Assembly: GCF_019456655.1 (NCBI RefSeq)
Contig: NZ_CP080332.1
Location: 5,208,001-5,272,000 of the forward strand
Length of the DNA stretch: 64,000 bases
Direction: 5' to 3'
From: Mycolicibacterium diernhoferi
GTDB lineage: Bacteria > Actinomycetota > Actinomycetes > Mycobacteriales > Mycobacteriaceae
Shown piece by piece: positions 26,484 to 33,925 of the stretch. The notes under the pieces were generated by a model. That model saw only the letters and a program-made list of their open reading frames with translations, did not search any database and was not told where the DNA came from. A program made the position numbers and the translations under genes. The first letter of the stretch is position 1. Each line of letters begins with the position of its first letter.

Positions 26484-26489
26484 TATTGT
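26484..26489 (+). promoter_or_regulatory. -10 box TATTGT for the leaderless polycysteine leader
   Basis: TATTGT matches TANNNT and ends exactly 7 nt before the GTG at 26497, the spacing expected when transcription starts on the first base of the start codon. No Shine-Dalgarno sequence lies between. Confidence 0.65.
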
Positions 26490-26496
26490 GTGCGGC

Positions 26497-26589
26497 GTGA
26501 CTGCCCGTCTTGAGCTGCTGCTCACCAAACGCCGCACGGTCGATCTGTGCCGCACCGCGGGTTGTTGCTGTTGTTGTCGTAGCTGCTGA
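26497..26589 (+). CDS. polycysteine leader peptide (cysteine-responsive attenuator)
   Basis: A 30-residue ORF starting GTG and ending AGCCCCCRSC: five consecutive cysteines plus two more, encoded TGT/TGC. It precedes the DUF4395-cysA2-sseC operon by 88 nt. In M. smegmatis, leaderless polycysteine ORFs at this operon are known to slow ribosomes when cysteine is scarce and raise downstream expression. The perfect TANNNT-N7-GTG arrangement here fits. A GCGCC-N8-GGCGC stem (26613-26630) lies between leader and DUF4395. Too short to be in a usual gene list. Confidence 0.88.
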   Translation: MTARLELLLTKRRTVDLCRTAGCCCCCRSC

Positions 26590-26677
26590 CGAGCCGCGCC
26601 CTCGATCTTGGTGCGCCGCTCTGCAGGCGCCATCGTGGCCTGCCAGTCCAGTCCAGCCAAGCAACAGGAGCATTTAC

Positions 26678-27130
26678 ATGTCAGCCACCACCGCAGAGCA
26701 CGTGGACGTGCGCGGTCCCCGGTTCGTCGCCTGGGTCACCACCGCCGTCCTGATCCTCACCCTGCTGATCTCCACGGTCAGCGTTCCCGTCGCCGCGGCG
26801 ATTCTCGGTCTGCAGACCGTGGTCTTCGCCGTCGGCGCCGCGCTCGGACCTCGCCGGCACCCCTACGGCACGGTGTTCGCCACGCTGATCGCGCCGCGGC
26901 TGGGCCCGGTCACCGAGCGTGAGCCGGTCGCCCCGCTGCGGTTCGCCCAGCTGGTCGGGTTCGGCTTCGGCGTGGTCGGCACCGCCGGCTTCGTGCTGGG
27001 CGCGCCGTTGATCGGCCTCGTCGCCACCGCGTTCGCACTGTTCGCAGCATTTCTCAATGCGGCCTTCGGCATCTGCCTGGGCTGCCAGATCTACCCGCTC
27101 GTCGCGCGGCTCCGCCGCGCGCCCGCCTGA
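26678..27130 (+). CDS. DUF4395 integral membrane protein
   Basis: A 150-residue membrane protein with four predicted helices: about 18-35, 38-55, 88-105 and 108-128. A CxxC pair near the C-terminus (ICLGCQIYPLVAR) could bind metal or shuttle sulfane sulfur. The ATG at 26678 follows AACAGGAG. DUF4395 proteins are commonly found next to rhodaneses. It is the first gene of the operon under the polycysteine leader, 44 nt before cysA2. A role in moving a sulfur compound is a reasonable inference, not proven. Confidence 0.85.
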   Translation: MSATTAEHVDVRGPRFVAWVTTAVLILTLLISTVSVPVAAAILGLQTVVFAVGAALGPRRHPYGTVFATLIAPRLGPVTEREPVAPLRFAQLVGFGFGVVGTAGFVLGAPLIGLVATAFALFAAFLNAAFGICLGCQIYPLVARLRRAPA

Positions 27131-27174
27131 CCCCGCCAAACGACTCAAAGCAGTACAACGAAAGGAACCACTCC

Positions 27175-28008
27175 ATGGCACGCTCCGACGTCCTGGTCTC
27201 CACCGACTGGGCCGAGAGCAATCTCGACGCGCCGAAGACGGTCTTCGTCGAGGTCGATGAGGACACCTCCGCCTACGAGGGCGGTCACATCGCCGGCGCT
27301 GTGCGCCTCGACTGGAAGACCGAGCTGCAGGACCAGGTCAAGCGCGACTTCGTCGATCAGCAGCAGTTCTCGAAGCTGTTGTCCGAGAAGGGCATCGCCA
27401 ACGACGACACCGTGATCCTGTACGGCGGCAACAACAACTGGTTCGCCGCCTACGCCTACTGGTACTTCAAGCTGTACGGCCACGAGGACGTCAAGCTGCT
27501 CGACGGCGGCCGCAAGAAGTGGGAGCTCGACGGACGCCCGCTGGTGACCGAGGTCCCCGAGCGCGCAGCCACCTCCTACGAGGCCAAGGCCCCCAACAAC
27601 GACATCCGCGCCTTCCGCGACGAGGTCATCGCCGCGATCGGTGAGAAGAACCTGGTCGACGTGCGCTCCCCCGACGAGTTCTCCGGCAAGATCCTGGCCC
27701 CGGCACACCTGCCGCAGGAGCAGAGCCAGCGCGCCGGCCACATCCCGACCGCCATCAACGTGCCGTGGAGCAAGGCGGCCAACGAGGACGGCACCTTCAA
27801 GTCGGATGAAGATCTGGCCAAGCTGTACGCCGAGGCCGGCCTGGACGGCGACAAGCTGACCATCGCCTACTGCCGCATCGGTGAGCGTTCCTCGCACACC
27901 TGGTTCGTGCTGCAGGAGCTGCTGGGCCACAAGAACGTCAAGAACTACGACGGTAGTTGGACGGAATACGGTTCCCTGGTGGGAGCCCCGATCGAGTTGG
28001 GAAGTTGA
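27175..28008 (+). CDS. cysA2: thiosulfate sulfurtransferase CysA2 (rhodanese)
   Basis: A 277-residue two-domain rhodanese. The inactive N-terminal domain has YEGGHIAGAVRLDW; the catalytic C-terminal domain has LVDVRSPDEFSGK, RAGHIPTAINVPW and Cys233 in the loop CRIGERSS, which carries the persulfide. The Arg-containing CRxGxRS/T loop is typical of thiosulfate sulfurtransferases. The ATG follows AAAGGAAC. It overlaps nothing but lies 1 nt from sseC, as in M. tuberculosis, where cysA2-sseC2 occupy this place. Confidence 0.95.
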   Translation: MARSDVLVSTDWAESNLDAPKTVFVEVDEDTSAYEGGHIAGAVRLDWKTELQDQVKRDFVDQQQFSKLLSEKGIANDDTVILYGGNNNWFAAYAYWYFKLYGHEDVKLLDGGRKKWELDGRPLVTEVPERAATSYEAKAPNNDIRAFRDEVIAAIGEKNLVDVRSPDEFSGKILAPAHLPQEQSQRAGHIPTAINVPWSKAANEDGTFKSDEDLAKLYAEAGLDGDKLTIAYCRIGERSSHTWFVLQELLGHKNVKNYDGSWTEYGSLVGAPIELGS

Positions 28009-28009
28009 T

Positions 28010-28312
28010 ATGTGCTCTGCCCCTAAGCAAGGACTGACGTTGCCGGCCGGCGTCGACCTGGAGAAGGAAACCGTCATCACCGGTCGGGTGGTCGACGGCT
28101 CCGGTCAGGCGGTCGGTGGGGCCTTCGTGCGCCTGCTGGACAGCTCTGACGAGTTCACCGCCGAGGTCGTCGCGTCGGCCACCGGCGATTTCCGGTTCTT
28201 CGCCGCGCCGGGCAACTGGACGCTGCGTGCGCTGTCGCCGGCCGGCAACGGGGATGCCAGCATCGCCCCCACCGGCGCCGGCATCCACGAAATCGACGTC
28301 AAGGTCGCCTAG
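28010..28312 (+). CDS. sseC: SseC, DUF1416 sulfur-metabolism protein
   Basis: A 100-residue protein with a beta-sandwich, carboxypeptidase-regulatory-like fold: VITGRVVDGSGQAVGGAFVRLLD and GDFRFFAAPGNWTLRALSPAG. MCSAPKQG at the N-terminus holds the only cysteine. DUF1416 proteins pair with rhodaneses throughout actinobacteria and are thought to assist sulfur transfer, though the mechanism is not settled. The ATG is 1 nt after the cysA2 stop. A perfect 16-bp hairpin follows the stop codon. Confidence 0.93.
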   Translation: MCSAPKQGLTLPAGVDLEKETVITGRVVDGSGQAVGGAFVRLLDSSDEFTAEVVASATGDFRFFAAPGNWTLRALSPAGNGDASIAPTGAGIHEIDVKVA

Positions 28313-28323
28313 CGACTCCACCG

Positions 28324-28361
28324 GGTCACCGCGCTCGAGCCTCGACTCGAGCGCGGTGACC
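28324..28361 (+). terminator. 16-bp perfect hairpin after sseC
   Basis: GGTCACCGCGCTCGAG-CCTCGA-CTCGAGCGCGGTGACC is a perfect 16-bp stem with a 6-nt loop placed 12 bp after the sseC stop. It is probably the end of the sulfur operon. It ends 9 bp before the -10 box of the next transcript. Confidence 0.8.
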
Positions 28362-28370
28362 TCTGGCGGT

Positions 28371-28376
28371 TAGGAT
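28371..28376 (+). promoter_or_regulatory. -10 box TAGGAT for leaderless small-protein transcript
   Basis: TAGGAT fits TANNNT and ends 7 nt before the GTG at 28384, the leaderless spacing. Confidence 0.6.
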
Positions 28377-28383
28377 CATCACC

Positions 28384-28482
28384 GTGGTGCTGTTCTTCGA
28401 ATTTCTTCTTGTGGCGGCCGTGGTCGTCATCACCTGGTTTGCGCTGTACGCCGTCTACCGGCTCGTCACCGACGAGGGGTGA
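28384..28482 (+). CDS. 32-residue single-helix membrane peptide coupled to nitrobindin
   Basis: GTG GTG CTG TTC ... TGA encodes [32 protein letters not shown]. Residues 2-22 form one hydrophobic helix followed by a Tyr-Arg-containing tail that would face the cytoplasm. A TAGGAT -10 box exactly 7 nt upstream predicts a leaderless transcript. The stop overlaps the nitrobindin GTG (GTGA), so nitrobindin probably depends on its translation. It has no recognised family. Alternatively it is only a coupling leader, but the protein-like hydrophobic sequence argues for a real product. Confidence 0.7.
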   Translation: MVLFFEFLLVAAVVVITWFALYAVYRLVTDEG

Positions 28483-29132
28483 GCGAGGACGACGCGGTCG
28501 CGCCCGGCTCGGGTGACCGGGCCGTGGCCTCTGCGGCTGAACGGGCCAAGATCACCGCGGCCCGCAACATCCCCGGGTTCGACGATCTGCCGATCCCGGC
28601 GGATACGGCGAACCTGCGGGCCGGCGCCGACCTCAATCCCGCCCTGTTGGCGCTGCTGCCGCTGGTCGGTGTGTGGCGCGGCGAGGGCGAGGGTCGCGAC
28701 GCCGACGGCGACTACCGGTTCGGCCAGCAGATCATCGTCTCCCATGACGGTGGCGACTATCTGAACTGGGATTCCCGCTCCTGGCGTTTGAACGCGGCCG
28801 GCGAATACCAGGGCCCCGATCTGCGCGAGACCGGCTTCTGGCGCTTCGTCAGCGATCCGGCCGACCGCGACGAAACCCAGGCGATCGAACTTCTGCTCGC
28901 CCATTCGTCAGGCTTCATCGAACTGTTCTACGGCAGCCCGCTGAACCAGGCGTCCTGGGAGTTGGCCACCGACGCACTGGCCCGCAGCAAGTCCAGCAAG
29001 CTGGTGGGTGGCGCGAAGCGTCTCTACGGCATCATCGAGGCCGGCGATCTGGCCTACGTCGAGGAACGCGTGGACGCCGACGGCGGGCTGGTCCCGCACC
29101 TCTCCGCCCGGCTCAGCCGTTTCATCGGCTAG
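28479..29132 (+). CDS. nitrobindin-like (FABP-fold) haem protein
   Basis: A 217-residue protein. After a ~60-residue N-terminal segment comes a ten-strand lipocalin or FABP-like barrel with the opening motif Gly64-x-Trp66-x-Gly68-x-Gly70 (GVWRGEGEG). Near the C-terminus [10 protein letters not shown] holds the presumed haem-ligand histidine. Nitrobindins bind ferric haem b and isomerise peroxynitrite to nitrate. The M. tuberculosis homologue is Rv0813c. The GTG start overlaps the small membrane peptide gene. A compound hairpin (29165-29212) follows. Confidence 0.88.
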   Translation: MSEDDAVAPGSGDRAVASAAERAKITAARNIPGFDDLPIPADTANLRAGADLNPALLALLPLVGVWRGEGEGRDADGDYRFGQQIIVSHDGGDYLNWDSRSWRLNAAGEYQGPDLRETGFWRFVSDPADRDETQAIELLLAHSSGFIELFYGSPLNQASWELATDALARSKSSKLVGGAKRLYGIIEAGDLAYVEERVDADGGLVPHLSARLSRFIG

Positions 29133-29145
29133 TCCGCAGGTTTTC

Positions 29146-29289
29146 TCACCCCGGAAACGGAGCAGCCCCCGAGTCGTTTGATCTTGGTTGGACCAACCAA
29201 GGACTCGGGGGCCGGGTGGCCGCTCGGAATTCGCCAGCGCTCGCAGGATTGCACGATGAGCGCGTGTGCGAAGAGCCGAGTAGCTCCAT
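29146..29289 (-). CDS. possible 47-residue ORF in a structured intergenic transcript
   Basis: On the minus strand an ATG at 29289, 4 nt after AGGAG, opens a 47-codon frame (MELLGSSHTRSSCNPASAGE...). It follows a 12-codon TTG frame at 29344-29306 that lies 11 nt after a full AAGGAGGT. The larger hairpin 29165-29212 falls inside its 3' half. I recognise no family, and composition is not clearly protein-like, so it may be part of an untranslated or regulatory RNA instead. Confidence 0.25.
   Translation of the reverse strand: MELLGSSHTRSSCNPASAGEFRAATRPPSPWLVQPRSNDSGAAPFPG
29165..29212. terminator. nested two-stem hairpin between nitrobindin and the lyase gene
   Basis: An outer stem GCCCCCGAGTC/GACTCGGGGGC (29165-29175 with 29202-29212) encloses a perfect inner stem CTTGGTTGG-A-CCAACCAAG (29183-29201). 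It lies between convergent genes and can terminate both strands. Confidence 0.8.
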
Positions 29290-29354
29290 CACACTCCTGG
29301 TGCTGCTAGCTAGCAGCCACCTCACTTGTCCGTATGTCACTCAATTTTCGGACC

Positions 29355-29405
29355 ACCTCCTTCCCTGTGTACGGCCGACCGTACTCCCGGAACCTGGGCC
29401 CGACA
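29355..29405 (-). promoter_or_regulatory. promoter-like and Shine-Dalgarno elements with palindrome GTACGG-CCGA-CCGTAC
   Basis: On the minus strand TTGTCG and TACGGT stand 17 bp apart (SigA-like). The -10 overlaps a perfect 6-bp inverted repeat GTACGG/CCGTAC (29369-29384). A consensus AAGGAGGT follows at 29362-29355. Together they predict a short regulated transcript running toward the hairpin at 29165-29212, separate from the lyase gene. Confidence 0.4.
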
Positions 29406-29411
29406 ACCGAT

Positions 29412-30209
29412 TTAGCGTGACACTGCCTGCTCCACCCACCGGGACAGCTGCCCGTCGACGGGGGCCCGGTCGAGCGCCCGACCGTCGAGCGTGTGCACGC
29501 GGGCACACAGCGTGACCGCCGAGACCAGCCAAACCCCTTGCGCGGCAAACAGATCTGCAACGGTAAGGGGGCGGTAGACGCTTTTCGGCGCGATCTCGAA
29601 CAATGCGCCGACGGTGGTGCCGGCCAGAATCGGCAGGGTCGGCGGCGGGCTCACCAGGATTTCGCCCTGCGCGATCACCACCGAGGACCGCGGGCCCTCC
29701 AGCACCACACCGTCGTCGTCGACGAAGATCGCGTCCCCCGCACCCCGGCGCCCGGCTTCGGTCAGCGCCGCGACATTCAGCGCATAGGACAACGACTTTG
29801 CGCCGGCCACCGCGCCGCGCGGGCCGGGATTCAGCGTCACCGCGGCCAGCCCGTCCCGGCGGGCGGCCAGCGCACGCTCGGGCACCGGCGAGACCATCAC
29901 GAACGCCGCCCCGCGACCGGACACCAGCCGCAGCACCCCCGCCCCGGCACCCCAGCGTGCTGCGGCGACCGTCACCGCGGACCGCCAGCGCGCCGGGTCG
30001 GTCGGCGCCAGGCCGACCACGGCCTCGGACCGGGCCAGCCGCCCCAGGTGCGCGTCCAGCAGGCAGGGCCGCCCGCCGCGCAGCAGGGTGGTCTCGAAGA
30101 CACCGTCGCCGCGGGTGAGCACCGGGGCGCCCGCGGGCACGAGGCGCTCGGCCGGGCCGTGCACGGCGCCGTCGAGGTCCACCACCACGTCCGGGGATCG
30201 GGCCACCAT
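29412..30209 (-). CDS. aminotransferase class IV, 4-amino-4-deoxychorismate lyase-like
   Basis: A 265-residue PLP enzyme of fold type IV. The catalytic lysine lies in GAKSLSYALN, with DAIFVDDDGVVLEGPRSSVVI and FDGD-like RGDGVFETTLLRGG in their usual places. In bacteria such enzymes are branched-chain aminotransferases, D-amino acid transaminases or PabC; the length and the M. tuberculosis homologue Rv0812 favour aminodeoxychorismate lyase of folate synthesis. The start at 30209 is leaderless by prediction. A divergent folate-binding YgfZ-type gene next door supports a folate link. Confidence 0.85.
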   Translation of the reverse strand: MVARSPDVVVDLDGAVHGPAERLVPAGAPVLTRGDGVFETTLLRGGRPCLLDAHLGRLARSEAVVGLAPTDPARWRSAVTVAAARWGAGAGVLRLVSGRGAAFVMVSPVPERALAARRDGLAAVTLNPGPRGAVAGAKSLSYALNVAALTEAGRRGAGDAIFVDDDGVVLEGPRSSVVIAQGEILVSPPPTLPILAGTTVGALFEIAPKSVYRPLTVADLFAAQGVWLVSAVTLCARVHTLDGRALDRAPVDGQLSRWVEQAVSR

Positions 30210-30242
30210 GGGCCAGAGCGTATCGGCCGTATCGTTGGGGGC
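30210..30242. promoter_or_regulatory. divergent leaderless promoter pair in a 33-bp gap
   Basis: The minus-strand gene has TACGCT (30222-30217) 7 nt before its ATG. The plus-strand gene has TATCGT (30230-30235) 7 nt before its ATG. Both fit TANNNT-N7-ATG, so both mRNAs should be leaderless, and their RNA polymerase footprints overlap. Confidence 0.6.
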
Positions 30243-31316
30243 ATGTTCGCAGTTCCCGCCCCAGAATCCGGACCAGACGCCGGCGCCGTCTGGCACTACG
30301 GTGACCCGCTCGGCGAACAGCGCGCCGCCGCCTCGACCGCGGTGGTGGTGGACCGCTCGCACCGCGCGGTCCTGCAGCTGACCGGCGCTGAGCGCCGCAG
30401 CTGGCTGAACACCATCTCCAGCCAGCACGTCAGCGACCTGCCCGATGGCGCCGTCGTGCAGAACCTCAGCCTGGACGTCCAGGGCCGTGTCGAAGATCAC
30501 TGGATCCAGACCCAGCTCGACGGCCGCACCGTGCTGGACACCGAGCCGTGGCGCGGGGAAGCACTGCTGGCGTTCCTGCGCAAGATGGTGTTCTGGGCCG
30601 ATGTGGCCATCGACCCGGCCGATCTGGCGGTGCTCTCACTGCTGGGACCGGCCGTCCCGGAGGCGCTCGACGGGCTCGGGATCTCGACCCCGGCGGCGCC
30701 GTGGTCCGCGGCTGCGCTGCCCGACGGCGGCTTCCTGCGCGCGACGTACCCGGGCGAATACGACCTCGTCGTGCCCCGGGAGGCCAAGGACGGCTGGCTG
30801 GCCCGGCTGACCGGTGCCGGGGTGCAGCCGGCCGGTGTGTGGGCCTACGAGGCACACCGGGTGGCCGCCGCCCGCCCGCGCCTGGGTGTCGACACCGACG
30901 AACGCACCATCCCGCATGAGGTCGGCTGGATCGGCGGTCCCGGCGTGGGCGCGGTGCATCTGGACAAGGGCTGCTACCGCGGGCAGGAGACCGTCGCGCG
31001 GGTGCACAATCTCGGGAAGCCGCCACGCATGCTGGTGCTGGTGCATCTGGACGGTTCGGTGGAGCGGCCGAGCACCGGCGACCCGCTCCTGGCGGGCGGC
31101 CGGGCGGTGGGCCGGCTGGGCTCGGTGGTCGACCACGTCGACGAGGGGCCCATCGGGTTGGCGCTGGTCAAGCGCGGCATCCCGGTAGACACGGCGCTAC
31201 TCACGGGCGGCGAGATCGAGGTCGCCGCGGGGATCGACCCCGACTCCGTGCCGGATACCGGGGGCGTCGGCGCGGGTCGGCTGGCGGTCGAAAAACTGCG
31301 CGGCGGAGGCCGCTAG
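30243..31316 (+). CDS. ygfZ: YgfZ/GcvT-like folate-binding protein
   Basis: A 357-residue protein related to the glycine-cleavage T protein. The YgfZ signature lies near residue 240 (DKGCYRGQETVAR, K-G-C-Y-x-G-Q-E), with a GcvT-like N-terminal barrel (LTGAERRSWLNTISSQHV, LSLDVQGRVEDHW). YgfZ uses tetrahydrofolate to help assemble or repair iron-sulfur enzymes. Homologue of Rv0811c. Divergent from the aminodeoxychorismate lyase-like gene with overlapping leaderless promoters. Confidence 0.92.
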   Translation: MFAVPAPESGPDAGAVWHYGDPLGEQRAAASTAVVVDRSHRAVLQLTGAERRSWLNTISSQHVSDLPDGAVVQNLSLDVQGRVEDHWIQTQLDGRTVLDTEPWRGEALLAFLRKMVFWADVAIDPADLAVLSLLGPAVPEALDGLGISTPAAPWSAAALPDGGFLRATYPGEYDLVVPREAKDGWLARLTGAGVQPAGVWAYEAHRVAAARPRLGVDTDERTIPHEVGWIGGPGVGAVHLDKGCYRGQETVARVHNLGKPPRMLVLVHLDGSVERPSTGDPLLAGGRAVGRLGSVVDHVDEGPIGLALVKRGIPVDTALLTGGEIEVAAGIDPDSVPDTGGVGAGRLAVEKLRGGGR

Positions 31317-31370
31317 GACCGCCGGAACCGCGGCAGTCATGGGCCTGCAGGCGCCCCGCCGCCGGGCACG

Positions 31371-31376
31371 GTAAAG
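31371..31376 (+). promoter_or_regulatory. -10 box TAAAGT upstream of the DUF3073 gene
   Basis: TAAAGT fits TANNNT. Transcription from about 31384 would give a 75-nt leader containing the alternating CA tract ATACATACACACACAG before the GCGAGGGGG ribosome-binding site. Confidence 0.4.
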
Positions 31377-31458
31377 TGTTCGGCAGGACAATACATACAC
31401 ACACAGATCGGAGCCGCCTGCACGTTGGGCCGCTCCGTTATTGCGCGAGGGGGTCCCA

Positions 31459-31644
31459 ATGGGCCGCGGCCGGGCTAAGGCAAAGCAAACCAAGGTTGCT
31501 CGTGACCTTAAATACAACACGCCGGAGACTGATTTCGAGCGGCTGCAACGCGAGCTGTCCAACAGCAGCGGTGTTGCCGACGACTTCAAGAACGGTGACG
31601 GCCTCGCCGATCGGTACGTCGACGAGGACGACTGGCGGCGCTGA
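31459..31644 (+). CDS. DUF3073 small charged protein
   Basis: A 61-residue hydrophilic protein. A basic N-terminus (MGRGRAKAKQTKVARDLKYN) is followed by an acidic C-terminus (DDFKNGDG...VDEDDWRR). DUF3073 proteins are conserved across actinobacteria beside purM and have no known function; the basic head suggests nucleic-acid binding. The ATG at 31459 follows GCGAGGGGG. It is convergent with purM (34-bp gap). Homologue of Rv0810c. Confidence 0.9.
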   Translation: MGRGRAKAKQTKVARDLKYNTPETDFERLQRELSNSSGVADDFKNGDGLADRYVDEDDWRR

Positions 31645-31678
31645 CCCGCCGCCCGCGGCACGCGCACCGCGCGGTTCC

Positions 31679-32761
31679 TCAGAACCGCGGGTGCTGCCCC
31701 ACCAGCCGCGCTCGCTCTCCATCCTTTGAGCCCTTGGCCACGGTCCCGACCGTCCAGCAGGCCAGGTGGCGCGCGGTAAGAATCGCCAACGCACGGTCGG
31801 TGTCCTCCGGCGCGACGATGGCGACCATACCGACGCCCATGTTGAACGTCTTCTCCATCTCTGCGCGCTCGATCCGACCGCGCTGGGCGATCATGCCGAA
31901 CACCGGTGCCGGAGTCCAGGTACCGCGGTCCAGTTCGGCGACCAGCCCGGGCGGGATGATGCGTTCCAGGTTGCCGGCGAATCCACCGCCGGTGATGTGG
32001 CAGAAGGTGCGGACCTGCGTCTCGGCGGCCAGCGCCAGGCAGTCCTTGGCGTAGATGTAGGTCGGCTCCAGTAGTTCCTCGCCGAGCGTGCGGCCGAACT
32101 CCTCGACGTGACCCGACAGGTCCATCCGGTCGATCTCCAGCAGCACCTTGCGGGCCAGGGAGTAGCCGTTGGAATGCAGACCGGTGGACGCCATCGCGAT
32201 GATCACGTCGCCGGGCTTGACCCGGTCCGGGCCGAGCAGATCGTCGGCCTCGACGACACCCACACCGGTGGCGGAGATGTCGTAGTGGTCGGGCTCCATC
32301 AGCCCGGGATGTTCTGCGGTCTCACCACCGAGCAGAGCACACCCGGCGCGCACACAGCCCTCGGCGATACCGGAGACGATCGCGGCGACCCGCTCCGGCA
32401 CGGTCCGGCCGACCGCGATGTAATCCTGCAGGAACAGCGGCTCGGCACCGCACACCACGAGGTCGTCGACGACCATGGCGACCAGGTCCAGGCCGACGGT
32501 GTCGTGCTTGTCCATCGCCTGGGCGATCGCCAGCTTGGTGCCGACCCCGTCGGTGGAGGAGGCCAACAGCGGCTCGCGGTAGCCGTCGCGTAAGGCGAAC
32601 AGCCCCGCGAAGCCACCGAGGCCACCACGGACCTCGGGTCGGGTGGCCTTCTTGGCGAGAGGTTTGAACAACTCGACGGCTCGGTCACCCGCCTCGATGT
32701 CCACTCCAGCGGTTGCGTACGAAATACCGTGTTCTTCGGCGCGGCCTTTATCCATGGTCAC
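31679..32761 (-). CDS. purM: phosphoribosylformylglycinamidine cyclo-ligase PurM
   Basis: A 360-residue AIR synthetase, step five of IMP synthesis. Family motifs are ISYATAGVDIEAGDRAVE near the start, SSTDGVGTKL near residue 68 (nucleotide loop), VVCGAEPLFLQDYIA, LLGGETAEHPG and THITGGG-like CHITGGGFAGNLER. The GTG at 32761 (MTMDKGR) or the ATG two codons later are both possible starts. Divergent from the SDR gene. Confidence 0.95.
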   Translation of the reverse strand: MTMDKGRAEEHGISYATAGVDIEAGDRAVELFKPLAKKATRPEVRGGLGGFAGLFALRDGYREPLLASSTDGVGTKLAIAQAMDKHDTVGLDLVAMVVDDLVVCGAEPLFLQDYIAVGRTVPERVAAIVSGIAEGCVRAGCALLGGETAEHPGLMEPDHYDISATGVGVVEADDLLGPDRVKPGDVIIAMASTGLHSNGYSLARKVLLEIDRMDLSGHVEEFGRTLGEELLEPTYIYAKDCLALAAETQVRTFCHITGGGFAGNLERIIPPGLVAELDRGTWTPAPVFGMIAQRGRIERAEMEKTFNMGVGMVAIVAPEDTDRALAILTARHLACWTVGTVAKGSKDGERARLVGQHPRF

Positions 32762-32944
32762 GCCGGTTCCTGCTCACTCATCGAGCCCAAGGCTACCGGT
32801 CCCCTCCTGCCCTCCGCATGGCCGGTGACCTCATTGCTTTCCCGGCGCCGACCGCGCCCACCCGTTTTGGTGCCGCGCGGTGCGGTCATCCATCCCCCGA
32901 TCGGCTCCGAATACCTGGTGGAGAGCCTGACGAGTGGAGGAACT

Positions 32945-33922
32945 GTGCCGGACACGAACATGCGCTGCCTGGTCACCGGAGCCACCGGCTACATCGGTGG
33001 GAACCTGGTGCCGGTGCTGCTGGAGCGCGGGCACCAGGTGCGCGCCCTGGCCCGCAGACCCGAGAAGCTCGATGATCGGCCCTGGCGGGACCGGGTGGAG
33101 GTGGCCCGCGGCGACCTCGGCGACCTGGCCTCGTTGACCGCCGCCTTCGCCGATACCGACGTCGTCTACTACCTGGTGCATTCGATGGGCACCTCGACCG
33201 ATTTCGTCGCAGAGGAGGCGCGGGCGGCGCGCAATGTGGTGTCTGCGTCCCGCAGCGCGGGCGTGCGCCGCATCGTCTACCTCAGCGGCCTACACCCGGA
33301 CGGGCAGCTGTCCCCGCACCTGCGTTCCCGCACCGCGGTCGGCGACATCCTGATCGAGTCCGGGATCGAGACGGTGGTGCTGCAGGCCGGCATCGTCATC
33401 GGCTCCGGCTCGGCGTCCTTCGAGATGATCCGGCATCTGACCGATCGGTTGCCGGTGATGACCACCCCGCGCTGGGTGCACAACGAGATCCAGCCGATCG
33501 CCGTCGACGATGTGCTGCACTACCTCGCCGAGGCGGCCACCGCGCCGGTGCCGCGGTCACGGACCTGGGATATCGGCGGGCCCGACGTCATGGAGTACGG
33601 CGAGGCAATGCAGGGCTACGCCGATGTGGCGAGGCTGCGCCGCCGGATGATCGTGGTGTTGCCGTTCCTGACCCCGACGATCGCGAGCTGGTGGGTGGGG
33701 CTGGTGACGCCCATCCCGTCGGGCCTGGCCCGCCCACTCGTCGAGTCGCTGCACTGCGATGCGGTGATGCACGACCACGACATCGACGCGGTGATCGGGC
33801 CTCCGCCGAACGGTCTGACCCGCTACCGCGACGCCGTCAGCGAGGCGTTGGCCAGTGATGGCACCGCGGCCGACAGGGACCGGCGCCGACTGGTGAGGTT
33901 GAGCTCGCCCGAACCGCAGTAG
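32945..33922 (+). CDS. atypical SDR/NmrA-like NAD(P)-binding protein
   Basis: A 325-residue Rossmann protein. The NAD(P) motif GATGYIGGNL lies near residue 12, followed by ARRPEKL and a VEVARGDLGD stretch that contacts the cofactor. YLVHSMG and YLSGLHP follow, typical of NmrA/DUF2867-type extended SDRs. The classical YxxxK catalytic pair is not obvious, so it may be an oxidoreductase or a redox-sensing regulator. The GTG at 32945 follows GTGGAGGAACT; the frame runs upstream but overlaps the purM leader. Between purM and purF, convergent with purF (3-bp gap). Confidence 0.82.
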   Translation: MPDTNMRCLVTGATGYIGGNLVPVLLERGHQVRALARRPEKLDDRPWRDRVEVARGDLGDLASLTAAFADTDVVYYLVHSMGTSTDFVAEEARAARNVVSASRSAGVRRIVYLSGLHPDGQLSPHLRSRTAVGDILIESGIETVVLQAGIVIGSGSASFEMIRHLTDRLPVMTTPRWVHNEIQPIAVDDVLHYLAEAATAPVPRSRTWDIGGPDVMEYGEAMQGYADVARLRRRMIVVLPFLTPTIASWWVGLVTPIPSGLARPLVESLHCDAVMHDHDIDAVIGPPPNGLTRYRDAVSEALASDGTAADRDRRRLVRLSSPEPQ

Positions 33923-33925
33923 ATC

